Shown in pieces: positions 18,097 to 29,716 of a stretch of DNA of 64,000 nt. Below the pieces are notes generated by a model. It searched no databases, had not been told where the DNA came from, and saw nothing but the letters and a program-made list of their open reading frames with translations. Position numbers and translations under genes: made by a program. Position 1 is the stretch's first letter; every line of letters begins with the position of its first letter. The stretch is from Streptococcus sp. oral taxon 061 (GTDB lineage Bacteria > Bacillota > Bacilli > Lactobacillales > Streptococcaceae): contig NZ_CP058258.1 in assembly GCF_013394695.1 (NCBI RefSeq), positions 1,260,001 through 1,324,000 of the forward strand, in the 5' to 3' direction.

Positions 18097-18925
18097 TGTA
18101 TTCTCCCTTATATTCTGTATAGCTCTTATCCATATCTGCTATTACGGCATCGTGGTGAGGTACTTGCTTGTCTGCCGGAGGCGGTGTCATGTAATCACCA
18201 AAAGCTGTGCTAAGATAAGCGTCATAACCAACCGGAATAGGCATTTCTGTGCCTTCGAATGGCAGGAAAATGTTATCTTCAAAAGCCTGAATTGGATACT
18301 TATTCTTCATGTATCCTGGCCCTGAACATAATTCTGTAATGCCATCACTTTCAGCTGGTCCATACTTGGTCATTTCTTTCTCAGCCTTTTTCCAGATACG
18401 GTAGAGAAGCGACTTAGGAGTTAATCCTAGTAAAATGGTACTACCCCACTTCATGAGAGCTCCATGCTTTTCTGGAATGGTTTGTGCACAAAATAGAGAA
18501 TAAATCAAAGCCCAGCGGACCTGTTTCTTGCGCTCTGCTAGATTTTTAGGGTAGTAGTCCAAGGGAAGAACATCCAAAGCCAAGCCGTGTGGTAAATCCA
18601 AATCTTGTTGATAAGGCTTGATACAAGTCGTCTCCTTATCTCGAATCGTGATAAAAAGGTTACGATCTACATAATCTTTAGAACTCTTTGATAGGAAGTA
18701 ACGCTTATCCGCATATAGAGGCCATAACTCTGCTAGTTTTTCATAGTCCTTTCGCGGCATAAAGAAGTCCAAATCATCATCCCAAGGGATGAATCCCTTA
18801 TGACGCAAAGCACCGATAGCACCTCCGCCACATAAATAACAGAGCAAGTCATGTTCTTTACAAAAGGCGACAAAATATTCAGCCATCTCTAAGCTACGGG
18901 CTTGAATTGCCTTTAAATCACTCAT
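18080..18925 (-). CDS. licD3: LicD family phosphotransferase (LicD3-like)
   Basis: A 281-residue cytoplasmic protein with the classical LicD motif CGGGAIGALRHKGFIPWDDDLD (W48, D49-D51, D53). A second block follows (GLALDVLPLDYYP), and a conserved C-terminal FGDYMTPPP. LicD proteins move phosphocholine from CDP-choline to teichoic-acid sugars. Position next to the LCP gene matches what I recall for pneumococcal licD3. It heads a four-gene operon with an extended -10 promoter about 38 bp upstream. The donor and acceptor are inferred from the family only. Confidence 0.85.
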   Translation of the reverse strand: MSDLKAIQARSLEMAEYFVAFCKEHDLLCYLCGGGAIGALRHKGFIPWDDDLDFFMPRKDYEKLAELWPLYADKRYFLSKSSKDYVDRNLFITIRDKETTCIKPYQQDLDLPHGLALDVLPLDYYPKNLAERKKQVRWALIYSLFCAQTIPEKHGALMKWGSTILLGLTPKSLLYRIWKKAEKEMTKYGPAESDGITELCSGPGYMKNKYPIQAFEDNIFLPFEGTEMPIPVGYDAYLSTAFGDYMTPPPADKQVPHHDAVIADMDKSYTEYKGEYNARKN

Positions 18926-18962
18926 CTCATTCTCATCCTCTTCTATAGAATTACATCATTTC

Positions 18963-18971
18963 ATTATACCA
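18963..18971 (-). promoter_or_regulatory. Extended -10 promoter of the licD3-GT-polymerase operon
   Basis: TGG plus TATAAT on the minus strand (18971-18963) lies about 38 bp before the licD3 start. The -35 is poor. It follows the LCP gene terminator, so this operon is separate from the aro/LCP transcript. Confidence 0.55.
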
Positions 18972-19003
18972 TAAAAATGACCCAAAAATCCATCTGATTA
19001 TGT

Positions 19004-19056
19004 AAAAATCAAAGCCTGAAGCACCTATTTTATTAGATGTTTCAAGCTTTGATTTT
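19004..19056 (-). terminator. Terminator of the aroA-aroK-pheA-LCP operon
   Basis: A long imperfect inverted repeat (minus strand AAAATCAAAGCTTGAA ... TTCAGGCTTTGATTTT) ending in T residues, directly after the LCP stop. Confidence 0.75.
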
Positions 19057-19066
19057 AATGTTTTTA

Positions 19067-20380
19067 TCATCTAAATCCCATTTGGGCTAGTTTATTCTGG
19101 TAGGCTTTTTGATCCACTCGAAGTGCTAGACCTCCATATACATCATAGTCATCTACCCAGTCTCCAAGTTCCGGTACTGTTAGTCTTTCAATACCGTTCT
19201 GACCTCCTTCGAGGACGGATAAACCGTTGGTCAACAAGAAAGTATAAGGAAGGTTTGTAGATGTCATGGCGAATACTTTACCAAGTGCTTCTGAACCTGT
19301 GAAAAGTTTTGTAGGATCTTTAATTTGCTGTAAAACAGCCGTCATGACTTGTTGCTGTCTACGAGTGCGTCCATAGTCGCCTTCATCATCATCACGGAAA
19401 CGTGCATAGTTGAGAAGAGTTGAACCGTTCATTTGTTGTGTCCCAACTTTAATAGTCTGTGTAGGTGATTCGGTTTCTGTCGCATGCAAGTCATCACCGA
19501 CTGTCGCTTCTTTAACTGGAACACCATTTAGGGTTGAAAATTGAGCATCAATGGTCACACCGTCAGGGAAAAGCGTGTCAATAGCAGTCGCAAAGGCTTG
19601 GAAATCTACAAGAGCATAGTATTTGATATCTAGGTCAAAATTATCTTTAAGGACCTTACGTACCATTTCAGCCCCTTGTTTTCCTTCTTGTTCACCTAAT
19701 TCGTAGGCTAAGTTCAACTTGTGGTCAGTTTGTTTTTGTCCGTTAATAACTTGGCTATAACCATCAATATAAACTAGGTTATCTCGCATAAAACTTACAA
19801 GCTTAAGTTTTTTATCTTTACCACTTACATTCAGAACCATAATAGAATCTGTCCGTGTTTCTGCACTATTCTGTCCAATACGGCCGTCTGTCCCTAAAAT
19901 AAGAATATTGACACCATCTCTTGTATCCTGTCCATTGAAAACTTCAACTTGGGCAGCCTTGGCATCTTTTGGTTTGTCTGAATCAGCTGTTTGCATCCCT
20001 TTCAAAAACATGATGATCATTCCAACTAACACAAAAAGCAATAAGGTGAAAACCCATCCAAACAAACGTTTAAAAGAGAACCCTCTTTTCTTTTTGAGCT
20101 TCTTGACTTTTTGTTTTGGAACTTTATGTCGAGAGCTGCGACTTCTTTTGCCATAAGTTGGAAGGCCTATATTAGATTCTTCTTGAGGGAGTTCTTGCAA
20201 ATCTTCGAATTCTTCCAAGTCCTCACGATAAACCTGACGAACTTCTTGTTGCGGCTTATCCAATTTAGCTTGTAAAAAAGCAAACTCCCGCTTTTCTTTA
20301 TCATTTAGATAGTGGATGTTTTTTAATAGATAGTCATAACGTAGTTTCTCATGGTGTGTCAGAGGATTTTCTCTAGTCAT
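19067..20380 (-). CDS. psr: LytR-CpsA-Psr (LCP) family wall polymer ligase
   Basis: A 437-residue membrane protein. Residues 1-105 are a charged cytoplasmic tail, including a very basic patch before residue 105. One hydrophobic segment follows (about 107-127), then the extracellular LCP domain. Visible LCP motifs are LILGTDGR, ETRTDSIMVLNV and FMRDN, and an Arg-rich YARFRDDDEGDYGRTRRQQQV. LCP enzymes move teichoic acid or capsule from the lipid carrier to peptidoglycan. Lying between the aromatic operon (4-bp overlap with pheA) and the LicD/polymerase genes, it probably attaches the polymer made by those genes. It corresponds by order to pneumococcal psr. Confidence 0.9.
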   Translation of the reverse strand: MTRENPLTHHEKLRYDYLLKNIHYLNDKEKREFAFLQAKLDKPQQEVRQVYREDLEEFEDLQELPQEESNIGLPTYGKRSRSSRHKVPKQKVKKLKKKRGFSFKRLFGWVFTLLLFVLVGMIIMFLKGMQTADSDKPKDAKAAQVEVFNGQDTRDGVNILILGTDGRIGQNSAETRTDSIMVLNVSGKDKKLKLVSFMRDNLVYIDGYSQVINGQKQTDHKLNLAYELGEQEGKQGAEMVRKVLKDNFDLDIKYYALVDFQAFATAIDTLFPDGVTIDAQFSTLNGVPVKEATVGDDLHATETESPTQTIKVGTQQMNGSTLLNYARFRDDDEGDYGRTRRQQQVMTAVLQQIKDPTKLFTGSEALGKVFAMTSTNLPYTFLLTNGLSVLEGGQNGIERLTVPELGDWVDDYDVYGGLALRVDQKAYQNKLAQMGFR

Positions 20381-21221
20381 TCCTTCTCCTTCCCTTTATC
20401 CTGTATGGTATAGATAGGGTAAGCTCCTAGTACTTTATAGTGGATGCCAATCGTTTCTAATTCTTTTTGAGCAAAATGGACCAATTCTTTATCTCTGTAG
20501 TCCACATCAATGATAAAAAAGTACTCACCTAGTGCTGTTTTTAGGGGACGACTCTCAATCTTAGTTAGGTCAATCCCGCGCCAAGAAAAGGTAGAAAGCG
20601 CCTTATATAAAGCTCCTGGAAGATTGTCTGGCAAGGTAACTGCTAAGCTCATTTTTTCAGTTGCATCTTGTAAAGGAATCTGTGGCAACTCTGCACCCAA
20701 CACCCAAAAGCGAGTGAAATTGGCTTCCATCTCTTGAATATCTTGAGCAATTAATTCCAAACCATATTCACCAGCCGAACTTTTGGGGGCAATGGCCGCA
20801 AAAGGCTGATCTGGATGCTCGGAAACATAGCGCGCAGCGTATGCTGTACTGGCAGTGACTTCTAGTTGAGCATCTGGATAATGCTCATCGATAAATTTCT
20901 TTCCCTGAGCCAAGGCCTGCGGATGAGAAAAGATTTTCTCAATTTTAACTTGCCCTGGCACCGCCATCAACTGTTGATGAATTGGCTGCACAATCTCCGC
21001 CACAGCTTGAATACGAGCTTGATGAAAAAGATAGTCTAAGGTCTCATGAACACTACCTTCAATGGAATTTTCAACTGGCACTACTGAATAGTCTACCAAA
21101 CCTTGTTCATAGGTCTTGATAACGTCCGTAATATTTGAAAAAGGCTCTAGTTCCTCATTTGGAAAAGCCGTCTGCACAACATGGTGCGAAAAAGATCCTT
21201 TGGGACCTAGATAGGCAATTT

Positions 21222-21225
<4 letters not shown>
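20377..21225 (-). CDS. pheA: Prephenate dehydratase
   Basis: A 282-residue monofunctional enzyme converting prephenate to phenylpyruvate for phenylalanine. The N-terminal catalytic domain begins MKIAYLGPKGSFS. It contains PVENSIEGSVHETLDYL and the catalytic-region TRFWVLG. The C-terminal ACT domain (about residues 195-275) includes GALYKALSTFSWRGIDLTKIESRP, the ESRP motif linked to phenylalanine feedback control. It overlaps aroK upstream and the LCP gene downstream by 4 bp each, so the three are translationally coupled. Confidence 0.95.
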
Positions 21226-23402
<2,177 letters not shown>

Positions 23403-23413
23403 GATTGTCCCCC

Positions 23414-24517
23414 TTATTTTATTACGACTGTGTAATCAGTATTTTCTGTAATGACTTGCTCAGCACGTTTTAAATCCTGAGCATTCTTAAATGAAATTTG
23501 TAGAATCCCGTGAACATCCTCACGGTTTTCCTCGTTAATATGGATATTGACCAAGGAAGTTCCTCGTAGCAATTCCAAGATACGCAAGATAACATCTTCC
23601 TCATCGGGAACATCGACATAGAGGTCATAAGAACTGTCAACACCGCCACGTTTATGGATTTCCATAGCTTGGCGTTGTTCCCGCGCTTGATTGAAAAAGT
23701 TCCAGATTTGGTTTTCGTCACCCTTACTGATAGCTTGCTCAATCTCGTCCAAACGCCCCTTGAAATCCTCGATGCGTTCAATAATGGTCTCCCGATTGGA
23801 TAAGAGGATAGAAGTCCACATTCCTGGCTCACTTTCGGCAATTCGAGTCATATCACGGAAACCACCTGCCGCAAAACGTCGGGCCATCTCATGCTCTTCA
23901 GCATAACTGGCAGTTTGTTCCATCAATCCTGATGCTAAGATATGCGGAAAATGACTGATCTGAGAAGTCACTCGGTCATGCTCTGTAGCATCGATTTCAA
24001 TGAAACGAGCGTGAAGACCTGACAGCAAGCCCTTCATTTCTTCGAGCGTATCCTGGGTTGTTAAGCTCGAAGGCGTAAAGATATAGTAGGCATTTTCAAA
24101 AAGATTAACATCGGCAGAAGCGGCTCCTGTCTTATGACTCCCTGCCATAGGATGAGCCCCTACAAAGCGAACAGGCTTATCTGCAAAACACTTATCTGCT
24201 GTAGCCACAATAGCTGACTTGGTCGATCCAGCATCGGAAATAATGACGCCTTCCTTTAAATCTAAGCTTGCCAACTTCTCGATAAAATCAAGTGTTTGTT
24301 GGATAGGAAGTGACAAAATAATAATATCCGCTAGTGGAGCAAAACTAGCAAAATTATCCGTCGCACGGTCGATCATTCCTCGCTCCAAGGCAATATCTCT
24401 GGACGCCTGACTACGATTGTATCCCAAAATCTCATAATCAGGATGATCTCTTTTGATGCCCAGTGCCATTGAAGCACCAATCAAACCAAGCCCTGCGATA
24501 TAGATGGTTTTTGCCAT
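23414..24517 (-). CDS. tyrA: Prephenate dehydrogenase with C-terminal ACT domain
   Basis: A 367-residue enzyme oxidising prephenate to 4-hydroxyphenylpyruvate for tyrosine. The NAD-binding Rossmann motif is [12 protein letters not shown] at residues 10-21. The catalytic part contains [13 protein letters not shown] (active-site His) and SHFPHILA. Residues about 295-367 form an ACT domain ([20 protein letters not shown]), probably the tyrosine sensor. It lies between ylbF and aroC with gaps of about 10 bp. Confidence 0.95.
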   Translation of the reverse strand: MAKTIYIAGLGLIGASMALGIKRDHPDYEILGYNRSQASRDIALERGMIDRATDNFASFAPLADIIILSLPIQQTLDFIEKLASLDLKEGVIISDAGSTKSAIVATADKCFADKPVRFVGAHPMAGSHKTGAASADVNLFENAYYIFTPSSLTTQDTLEEMKGLLSGLHARFIEIDATEHDRVTSQISHFPHILASGLMEQTASYAEEHEMARRFAAGGFRDMTRIAESEPGMWTSILLSNRETIIERIEDFKGRLDEIEQAISKGDENQIWNFFNQAREQRQAMEIHKRGGVDSSYDLYVDVPDEEDVILRILELLRGTSLVNIHINEENREDVHGILQISFKNAQDLKRAEQVITENTDYTVVIK

Positions 24518-24526
24518 AAGAACTCC

Positions 24527-25693
24527 TTAATAATTCTTTGTATACTCCCGATGATTAGCAACAGCTTCTTTTAATTCTTCCAGATTATCTGAGGAGAATT
24601 TCTCTAGAATTTCTTGGGCCAAGACCGTTGCTACGACTGCTTCCATAACGACACCAGCCGCTGGAAGAGCAGTTGGATCACTTCTCTCCACCGTTGCCTT
24701 ATAAGGCTCATGGGTTTCAATATCAACGCTCATCAGTGGCTTATAGAGTGTTGGAATTGGTTTCATAACCCCACGGACAATAATCGGTTGGCCGTTAGTC
24801 ATACCACCTTCGAAACCACCAAGATTATTAGTACGACGAGTATAGCCATCTGCTTGTGACCAGAGGATTTCATCCATGACTTGACTACCCTTGAGATAAC
24901 CTGCTTTAAAACCAAGACCAAACTCCACACCCTTAAAAGCATTGATGGAAACAACTGCTTGAGCTAATCTTGCATCTAGTTTTCGATCCCATTGGACGTA
25001 TGAACCCAGACCAACCGGAACACCACCGACAACCGTTTCAACAACTCCACCAATGGTATCACCATCGCGTTTGATTTGGTCAATATAGTCCTTGATCTCC
25101 TGCTCACGTTCTTGGTTAACGATAGAAACTTCTGACTGGGCAGCTAGTTTCTTAATCTCTGTGACTGTCAAGTTTTCTGGAACATCGATTTCCTTACCAC
25201 CAAAGACAACAACATGGTTAGCAATTTCAATATCAAGCTCAGCCAATAGTCGTTTAGCCACAGCCCCGACTGCTACTCGCATAGTCGTTTCACGGGCAGA
25301 TGAACGTTCTAGGGAATTTCTCAAATCATCAAAGCGGTATTTGATACCTCCTACCAAGTCAGCGTGACCAGGGCGAGGATGAGTGATTTTTCGTTTGCTT
25401 TTAAGTTTGTCTTCAATATCCTCTGTTGACATGATATCCAACCATTTTTGGTGGTCTTTGTTAATAACATCCATGGTAATGGGAGCCCCTGTCGTCTTTC
25501 CATGACGAACACCAGAAGTAAAGACAACCTGATCACTCTCAATCTTCATGCGGCCACCACGACCGTAACCTCCTTGGCGACGTTTGAGATCCTCATTGAT
25601 ATCCTCGGCAGTTAAAGGAAGGCCTGCTGGAATTCCTTCAATAATCGCTGTCAGACGAGGACCGTGTGATTCTCCTGCTGTTAAATATCTCAT
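24527..25693 (-). CDS. aroC: Chorismate synthase
   Basis: 388 residues, the usual length. FMN-dependent enzyme that makes chorismate from EPSP. Signatures are the N-terminal [12 protein letters not shown], the [12 protein letters not shown] loop, [21 protein letters not shown] and, near the C-terminus, [13 protein letters not shown]. The chorismate made here feeds tyrA and pheA in this cluster and pabB at the left of the window. Confidence 0.97.
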   Translation of the reverse strand: MRYLTAGESHGPRLTAIIEGIPAGLPLTAEDINEDLKRRQGGYGRGGRMKIESDQVVFTSGVRHGKTTGAPITMDVINKDHQKWLDIMSTEDIEDKLKSKRKITHPRPGHADLVGGIKYRFDDLRNSLERSSARETTMRVAVGAVAKRLLAELDIEIANHVVVFGGKEIDVPENLTVTEIKKLAAQSEVSIVNQEREQEIKDYIDQIKRDGDTIGGVVETVVGGVPVGLGSYVQWDRKLDARLAQAVVSINAFKGVEFGLGFKAGYLKGSQVMDEILWSQADGYTRRTNNLGGFEGGMTNGQPIIVRGVMKPIPTLYKPLMSVDIETHEPYKATVERSDPTALPAAGVVMEAVVATVLAQEILEKFSSDNLEELKEAVANHREYTKNY

Positions 25694-25702
25694 ACATTCT
25701 CC

Positions 25703-26770
25703 TTATTTTACCAAGTAATCTTTCATTTCTTCGAGTGAGACGGCGTGAATAGTAGCTGAACCAAGCTCTGGTACCAAAACTAACTTCATAGTGTTTCCAC
25801 GCGCTTTTTTATCATGAGTCAAAGCCTGATAAAGCTTATCAACATCCCAGTTTTCATAATCAACAGGAAGGCCAAATTTCTGACACATTTCTCGGATTGA
25901 CTGAGTGATTCCAACTGGCATAAGGCCTTTTTGTTCTGCGACCTTTGAGACCTGAACCATTCCCATCGCTACTGCCTCACCGTGCATGACACGTCCATAA
26001 CCAGCAGTTGCTTCAATAGCATGACCAATTGTGTGACCATAGTTTAGATAGAGACGAATGCCATTGTCCAATTCATCTTCAACTACCATCTTGCGCTTGA
26101 CCTGGCAAGAGTGCTCAATCAAACTTTCTGAATGTTCCAAAATGCTTTCCACAGAACCATCCATTTTAGATAATAGGTCCCAAAGCTCTGGATCTTCGAT
26201 GAGGCCATACTTGATGACTTCACCCATTCCTTCAATCAATTCTCTCTTCCCTAAGGTTTCAAGAACAGTTGGGTCAATCAAAACACCATCAGGCTGGGCA
26301 AAAGTTCCCACCATATTCTTAGCAAAAGGAGTATTCACTCCTGTCTTACCACCGATTGAAGAGTCGACTTGAGCAGTCAAACTGGTCGGAATTTGAACAA
26401 AGTGAATACCTCGCATATAGGTTGAGGCTACAAAGCCAGCCAAATCACCAACGACACCACCACCTAAAGCTACGATGCCGTCACTGCGAGTCAAGTCTTG
26501 CTTAACTAGAAATTCATAAGCTTTTTGAACCGTGGTTAAATTTTTTCGCTCTTCACCCTCTAGGAAGTCAAAAACCGCCACTTGAAAACCAGCATCCTCT
26601 AGGCTCAATTTAACTTTTTCTGCATAGAGAGAAGCCACATGGTTATCGGTAATGATAACGACTTTTTGCGGTTGCCAAAGTTCCCGCAACCATTTTCCTG
26701 CTTGAGACAGGCATCCTTTTTCAATCTGAATATCATAGGGATGGTGGGGAAGGTCTATTTTGATTTTCAT
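25703..26770 (-). CDS. aroB: 3-Dehydroquinate synthase
   Basis: A 355-residue NAD- and metal-dependent enzyme making 3-dehydroquinate from DAHP. Seen: [19 protein letters not shown] (nucleotide binding), [26 protein letters not shown] and the metal ligand block [11 protein letters not shown]. The DAHP synthase that would supply its substrate is not in the window. Spacing to aroE (15 bp) and aroC (9 bp) indicates one operon. Confidence 0.97.
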   Translation of the reverse strand: MKIKIDLPHHPYDIQIEKGCLSQAGKWLRELWQPQKVVIITDNHVASLYAEKVKLSLEDAGFQVAVFDFLEGEERKNLTTVQKAYEFLVKQDLTRSDGIVALGGGVVGDLAGFVASTYMRGIHFVQIPTSLTAQVDSSIGGKTGVNTPFAKNMVGTFAQPDGVLIDPTVLETLGKRELIEGMGEVIKYGLIEDPELWDLLSKMDGSVESILEHSESLIEHSCQVKRKMVVEDELDNGIRLYLNYGHTIGHAIEATAGYGRVMHGEAVAMGMVQVSKVAEQKGLMPVGITQSIREMCQKFGLPVDYENWDVDKLYQALTHDKKARGNTMKLVLVPELGSATIHAVSLEEMKDYLVK

Positions 26771-26785
26771 AGCAGTTCTCCTTTT

Positions 26786-27643
26786 TCATTTTTGATACTT
26801 TTGTTTTAATAATTCCCAGATTTGATCTGTTGGCATTTCCTTACCGGTCCATAACTGAAAAGCTTCAGCTGCTTGGTAAAGCAACATGCCTAGGCCATTA
26901 ACAGCGTGATTTCCCTGGCTCCTTGCCCACTTTAGAAATGGTGTTTCAAAGGGTTGATAAATCACATCTGCTACCAATAGCTTTTCTGGTAAAACAATAC
27001 TTGTTGGGATTGGCTGAGATACTCCATCCATACCCACACTGGTCGCATTGACTAAGAGATCAGCATGAGTGATGCTGCCTTGAAGGTCTTGACGATCTTC
27101 TAAAGCAAATAACTCTACTCTAAATCCTGTTTCATGCTGTAGCTTCTCTAAGTAAGGTTTTGTTTTTCCCATCGAAGCCGAGCGTACAAAGACAGAAATC
27201 TGGTCTACTCCATCCAAGATTGCCTGTGACAAAATTGCCTTGGCTGCGCCACCTGCTCCTAACAAGACCATTCTTTTCCCTGATATTTTAAAAGAAGGCA
27301 AGCTCTTAAAGAATCCCTTGCCATCTGTGTTATATCCGATTAAAGTTCCTTCTCGATTCACCACTGTATTGACAGCACCAATCAAACGAGCTTCTTCGCT
27401 CAACTCATCCAGATAAGGAATCACTTGCTCCTTGTAGGGCATAGAAAGATTGATTCCATACATCTGATAGCGACGAATATTGGCAACTGTTTCAGCCAAG
27501 TCAGTTGCCTCTACTTCCCAAGCAAGATAAACACCGTTAGTATTTGTTGCTTCAAAAGCGCTATTGTGAATAAAGGGAGAAACGGAGTGTTTGATGGGAT
27601 TTGCGACTACAGCTGCTAAACGTGTGTAGCCATCAATCTTCAT
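26786..27643 (-). CDS. aroE: Shikimate dehydrogenase
   Basis: A 285-residue NADPH enzyme reducing 3-dehydroshikimate. It has the substrate-binding [11 protein letters not shown], the catalytic Lys in [16 protein letters not shown], the Rossmann motif [11 protein letters not shown] and NATSVGM. Its start overlaps the aroD end by 11 bp, so it is translationally coupled. Confidence 0.96.
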   Translation of the reverse strand: MKIDGYTRLAAVVANPIKHSVSPFIHNSAFEATNTNGVYLAWEVEATDLAETVANIRRYQMYGINLSMPYKEQVIPYLDELSEEARLIGAVNTVVNREGTLIGYNTDGKGFFKSLPSFKISGKRMVLLGAGGAAKAILSQAILDGVDQISVFVRSASMGKTKPYLEKLQHETGFRVELFALEDRQDLQGSITHADLLVNATSVGMDGVSQPIPTSIVLPEKLLVADVIYQPFETPFLKWARSQGNHAVNGLGMLLYQAAEAFQLWTGKEMPTDQIWELLKQKYQK

Positions 27644-28310
27644 TTAGAATCTCCCGAATTTTTTTCATGCTAGATAGAGAAATCTGTCCTGGAGCACTGG
27701 CTTCATCCAGACTTGCAAAAGACCAGCTAGAGCCCGTTACATCCGAAGTAATACGTGAGACCTTACCCACTTTCCCCATAGAAATGGTTACATATTCTTG
27801 TTCAGGGTTCAATGTTTTAAAGCCACGTGTAAAGTTCATCAAATCCAATACATCTTGTTCTGTATGAGCCATAACTGCGATTTTCACAACTTTAGGGTTT
27901 AAACTTGTCAACTCAGACAAGATTTCCATTAGATTTTCAGGTGTTTCTTGGAAATTATGGTAGCTCAAGACAAGGTTTGGAAATTCTAACATTTCCTCAA
28001 AAACATCCCTATAGCTAAAATACTCAAAATCAATATAATCTGGTTGATAAAGCTGGGCTACTTCCTTGATAATTTGAACATATTCTTCTGAAGAGAGTTC
28101 AATTTGACCACCCTCAGCACGAGTACGCAAGGTAAAAACAAGCTCACGTCCTGCAAATTTTTCGAAAATAGCTGGTGCTACCTGCAAAATAGCTTCCTTT
28201 GGTAAGAAGTCAGCTCGCCATTCGATGATATCGGCATCATGGTACCGCATCACATCAATAGCCTGAGCCTCCTCTAAACTTCTTGGCATTACGGAAACAA
28301 TTAATTTCAT
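27633..28310 (-). CDS. aroD: 3-Dehydroquinate dehydratase, type I
   Basis: 225 residues, a type I (Schiff-base) dehydroquinase. EWRADF near residue 31 and [10 protein letters not shown] carry substrate-binding residues. [13 protein letters not shown] holds the Schiff-base lysine, and [14 protein letters not shown] the C-terminal phosphate-binding block. It starts 4 bp inside the end of the upstream methyltransferase gene. Confidence 0.95.
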   Translation of the reverse strand: MKLIVSVMPRSLEEAQAIDVMRYHDADIIEWRADFLPKEAILQVAPAIFEKFAGRELVFTLRTRAEGGQIELSSEEYVQIIKEVAQLYQPDYIDFEYFSYRDVFEEMLEFPNLVLSYHNFQETPENLMEILSELTSLNPKVVKIAVMAHTEQDVLDLMNFTRGFKTLNPEQEYVTISMGKVGKVSRITSDVTGSSWSFASLDEASAPGQISLSSMKKIREILNED

Positions 28311-29470
28311 TTACTAACCTTCATGGTAATCACTTTGAGGTAATTACTACTTTCATCTTTTTCGTTGTAGACAAAGTCTGCTGGAAGTCCATACTTTTGA
28401 AGGACCTGATATTCTCTACCTGCAAATCCTTTGTCGATTTGTTCTGTGAATTTTTGACGGGAAACATTAGCAGCATTAGTACTAGCAATAATGATTCCAC
28501 CTGGATTTAAAATCTCTAGGCTTTGGGAAATCAATTTATGATAATCCTTAGCTACAGAGAAGGTTTGTTTTTTATTTCGGGCAAAACTAGGCGGATCCAG
28601 AACAATCACATCGTAGCTCAAACCCTTCCTCTTAGCATATTTAAAGTATTCAAAGACATCCATGACAAGCAATCGATGATTGTCTAGACTCAAACCATTA
28701 GCATGAAAATGAGCTTCTGATAGTTCTCTCGAACGCTTGGCTAGATCCACAGAGGTTGTTTCACTAGCTCCTCCCATAGCTGCAGCGACTGAGAAGGCTG
28801 CTGTATAGGAAAACATATTGAGCAAGGATTTCCCCATTGCTAAACCATCAACTAAGCTCCCACGAACTTCATGCTGATCCAAGAAGATCCCTGTCATTAG
28901 GCCGTCATTCATAAAGACTTGGTACAAGACTCCATTCTCAAGAACAGTGAAATATTCAGCTGCTTCTTGACCATAGATATGGGCAGACTCATAATCTAGA
29001 CCTTTAAAGCGAATCTTTTCATAGGCACCCAAGACTTCTGGAAATACCTGAGCAAAGGCTGCCATAATCTCTTGGCGAAGACCATAGATATAGGAGTTAT
29101 ACCAAGAGAAAACAACATAATCTCCGTAGAGGTCCAGAGTCATTCCACCAAAACCATCGCCTTCTTGATTAAACAAACGAAAGGCAGTTATCAACTCATC
29201 CTGATAGTAGGAAGAACGTTTTTGTTTGGCTTTTTCAAATAAGCTTTCAAAGAACTTTTGATTAAAAGAAACTTTCTGGTTGGTTACAAACCAACCAATC
29301 CCCTTGTTTTGACTGGATAAATAAGCCTTCCCTAAAAATTTTTTGCTTTGGCTGAAAAGCTCAACTTCTTGATTAGTTTCAGATAGCTCTGGAAAATCAA
29401 TCTCTTCTAAAACCATCTGACCCTTATTCAGCTTTTTTTCGACACGCCGGCTGACGAATACTTTTTTCAT
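28307..29470 (-). CDS. Class I rRNA (cytosine-C5) methyltransferase, RlmI-like
   Basis: A 387-residue SAM-dependent methyltransferase of the PUA + Rossmann type that includes RlmI (m5C1962 in 23S rRNA). The N-terminal ~75 residues resemble a PUA RNA-binding domain; the catalytic domain contains [20 protein letters not shown] (SAM site) and [13 protein letters not shown], with the DPPSF motif. The exact target base is inferred from the family. It heads the aroD-aroE-aroB-aroC-tyrA-ylbF operon. The ATG at 29470 has no ribosome binding site but lies 7 nt from the -10 of a strong promoter, so the operon mRNA is probably leaderless. Confidence 0.85.
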   Translation of the reverse strand: MKKVFVSRRVEKKLNKGQMVLEEIDFPELSETNQEVELFSQSKKFLGKAYLSSQNKGIGWFVTNQKVSFNQKFFESLFEKAKQKRSSYYQDELITAFRLFNQEGDGFGGMTLDLYGDYVVFSWYNSYIYGLRQEIMAAFAQVFPEVLGAYEKIRFKGLDYESAHIYGQEAAEYFTVLENGVLYQVFMNDGLMTGIFLDQHEVRGSLVDGLAMGKSLLNMFSYTAAFSVAAAMGGASETTSVDLAKRSRELSEAHFHANGLSLDNHRLLVMDVFEYFKYAKRKGLSYDVIVLDPPSFARNKKQTFSVAKDYHKLISQSLEILNPGGIIIASTNAANVSRQKFTEQIDKGFAGREYQVLQKYGLPADFVYNEKDESSNYLKVITMKVSK

Positions 29471-29477
29471 AGATACA

Positions 29478-29506
29478 ATTATATCAAATTTGTTGAAAAT
29501 TCACAA
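29478..29506 (-). promoter_or_regulatory. Promoter of the methyltransferase-aro operon, leaderless
   Basis: Minus strand: TTGTGA (29506-29501), 17-bp spacer ending TGA (extended -10), TATAAT (29483-29478), then 7 nt to the ATG at 29470. There is no Shine-Dalgarno sequence between. Confidence 0.7.
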
Positions 29507-29646
29507 AATAGAAAGTGATTTCTCCATTGATTCCATAGGAATTGAAGCTATTTTTCACGCTTTTTCATCAGATAATAACTCTCTTCCGCATTTTAAAAAG
29601 TTTTTTGTAAAAAATGGACATAAAATGGCTAGAGTATATTTTCTAG

Positions 29647-29660
29647 CGCAAACGTTTGCG
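29647..29660 (+). promoter_or_regulatory. cre site (CcpA) overlapping the amylase -35
   Basis: CGCAAACGTTTGCG is a perfect 14-bp palindrome matching the catabolite-responsive element core (GNAANCGNTTNC). It overlaps the -35 (29656-29661), so CcpA binding should repress the amylase when preferred sugars are present. Confidence 0.8.
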
Positions 29661-29684
29661 TATTCCTTAGCTTTGTGGTAAAAT
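29656..29684 (+). promoter_or_regulatory. Alpha-amylase promoter
   Basis: TTGCGT (29656-29661), 17 bp ending TGG (extended -10), TAAAAT (29679-29684). The ATG follows 32 bp later at 29717. The cre palindrome covers the -35. Confidence 0.75.
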
Positions 29685-29716
29685 GATTGTCAAATTGTTA
29701 AGTATGAGGACTTTCT

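Noticed and set aside
23470..23841. A 123-residue minus-strand frame inside tyrA
   Set aside because: It is an out-of-frame shadow of the ACT and catalytic parts of TyrA with no start signals.
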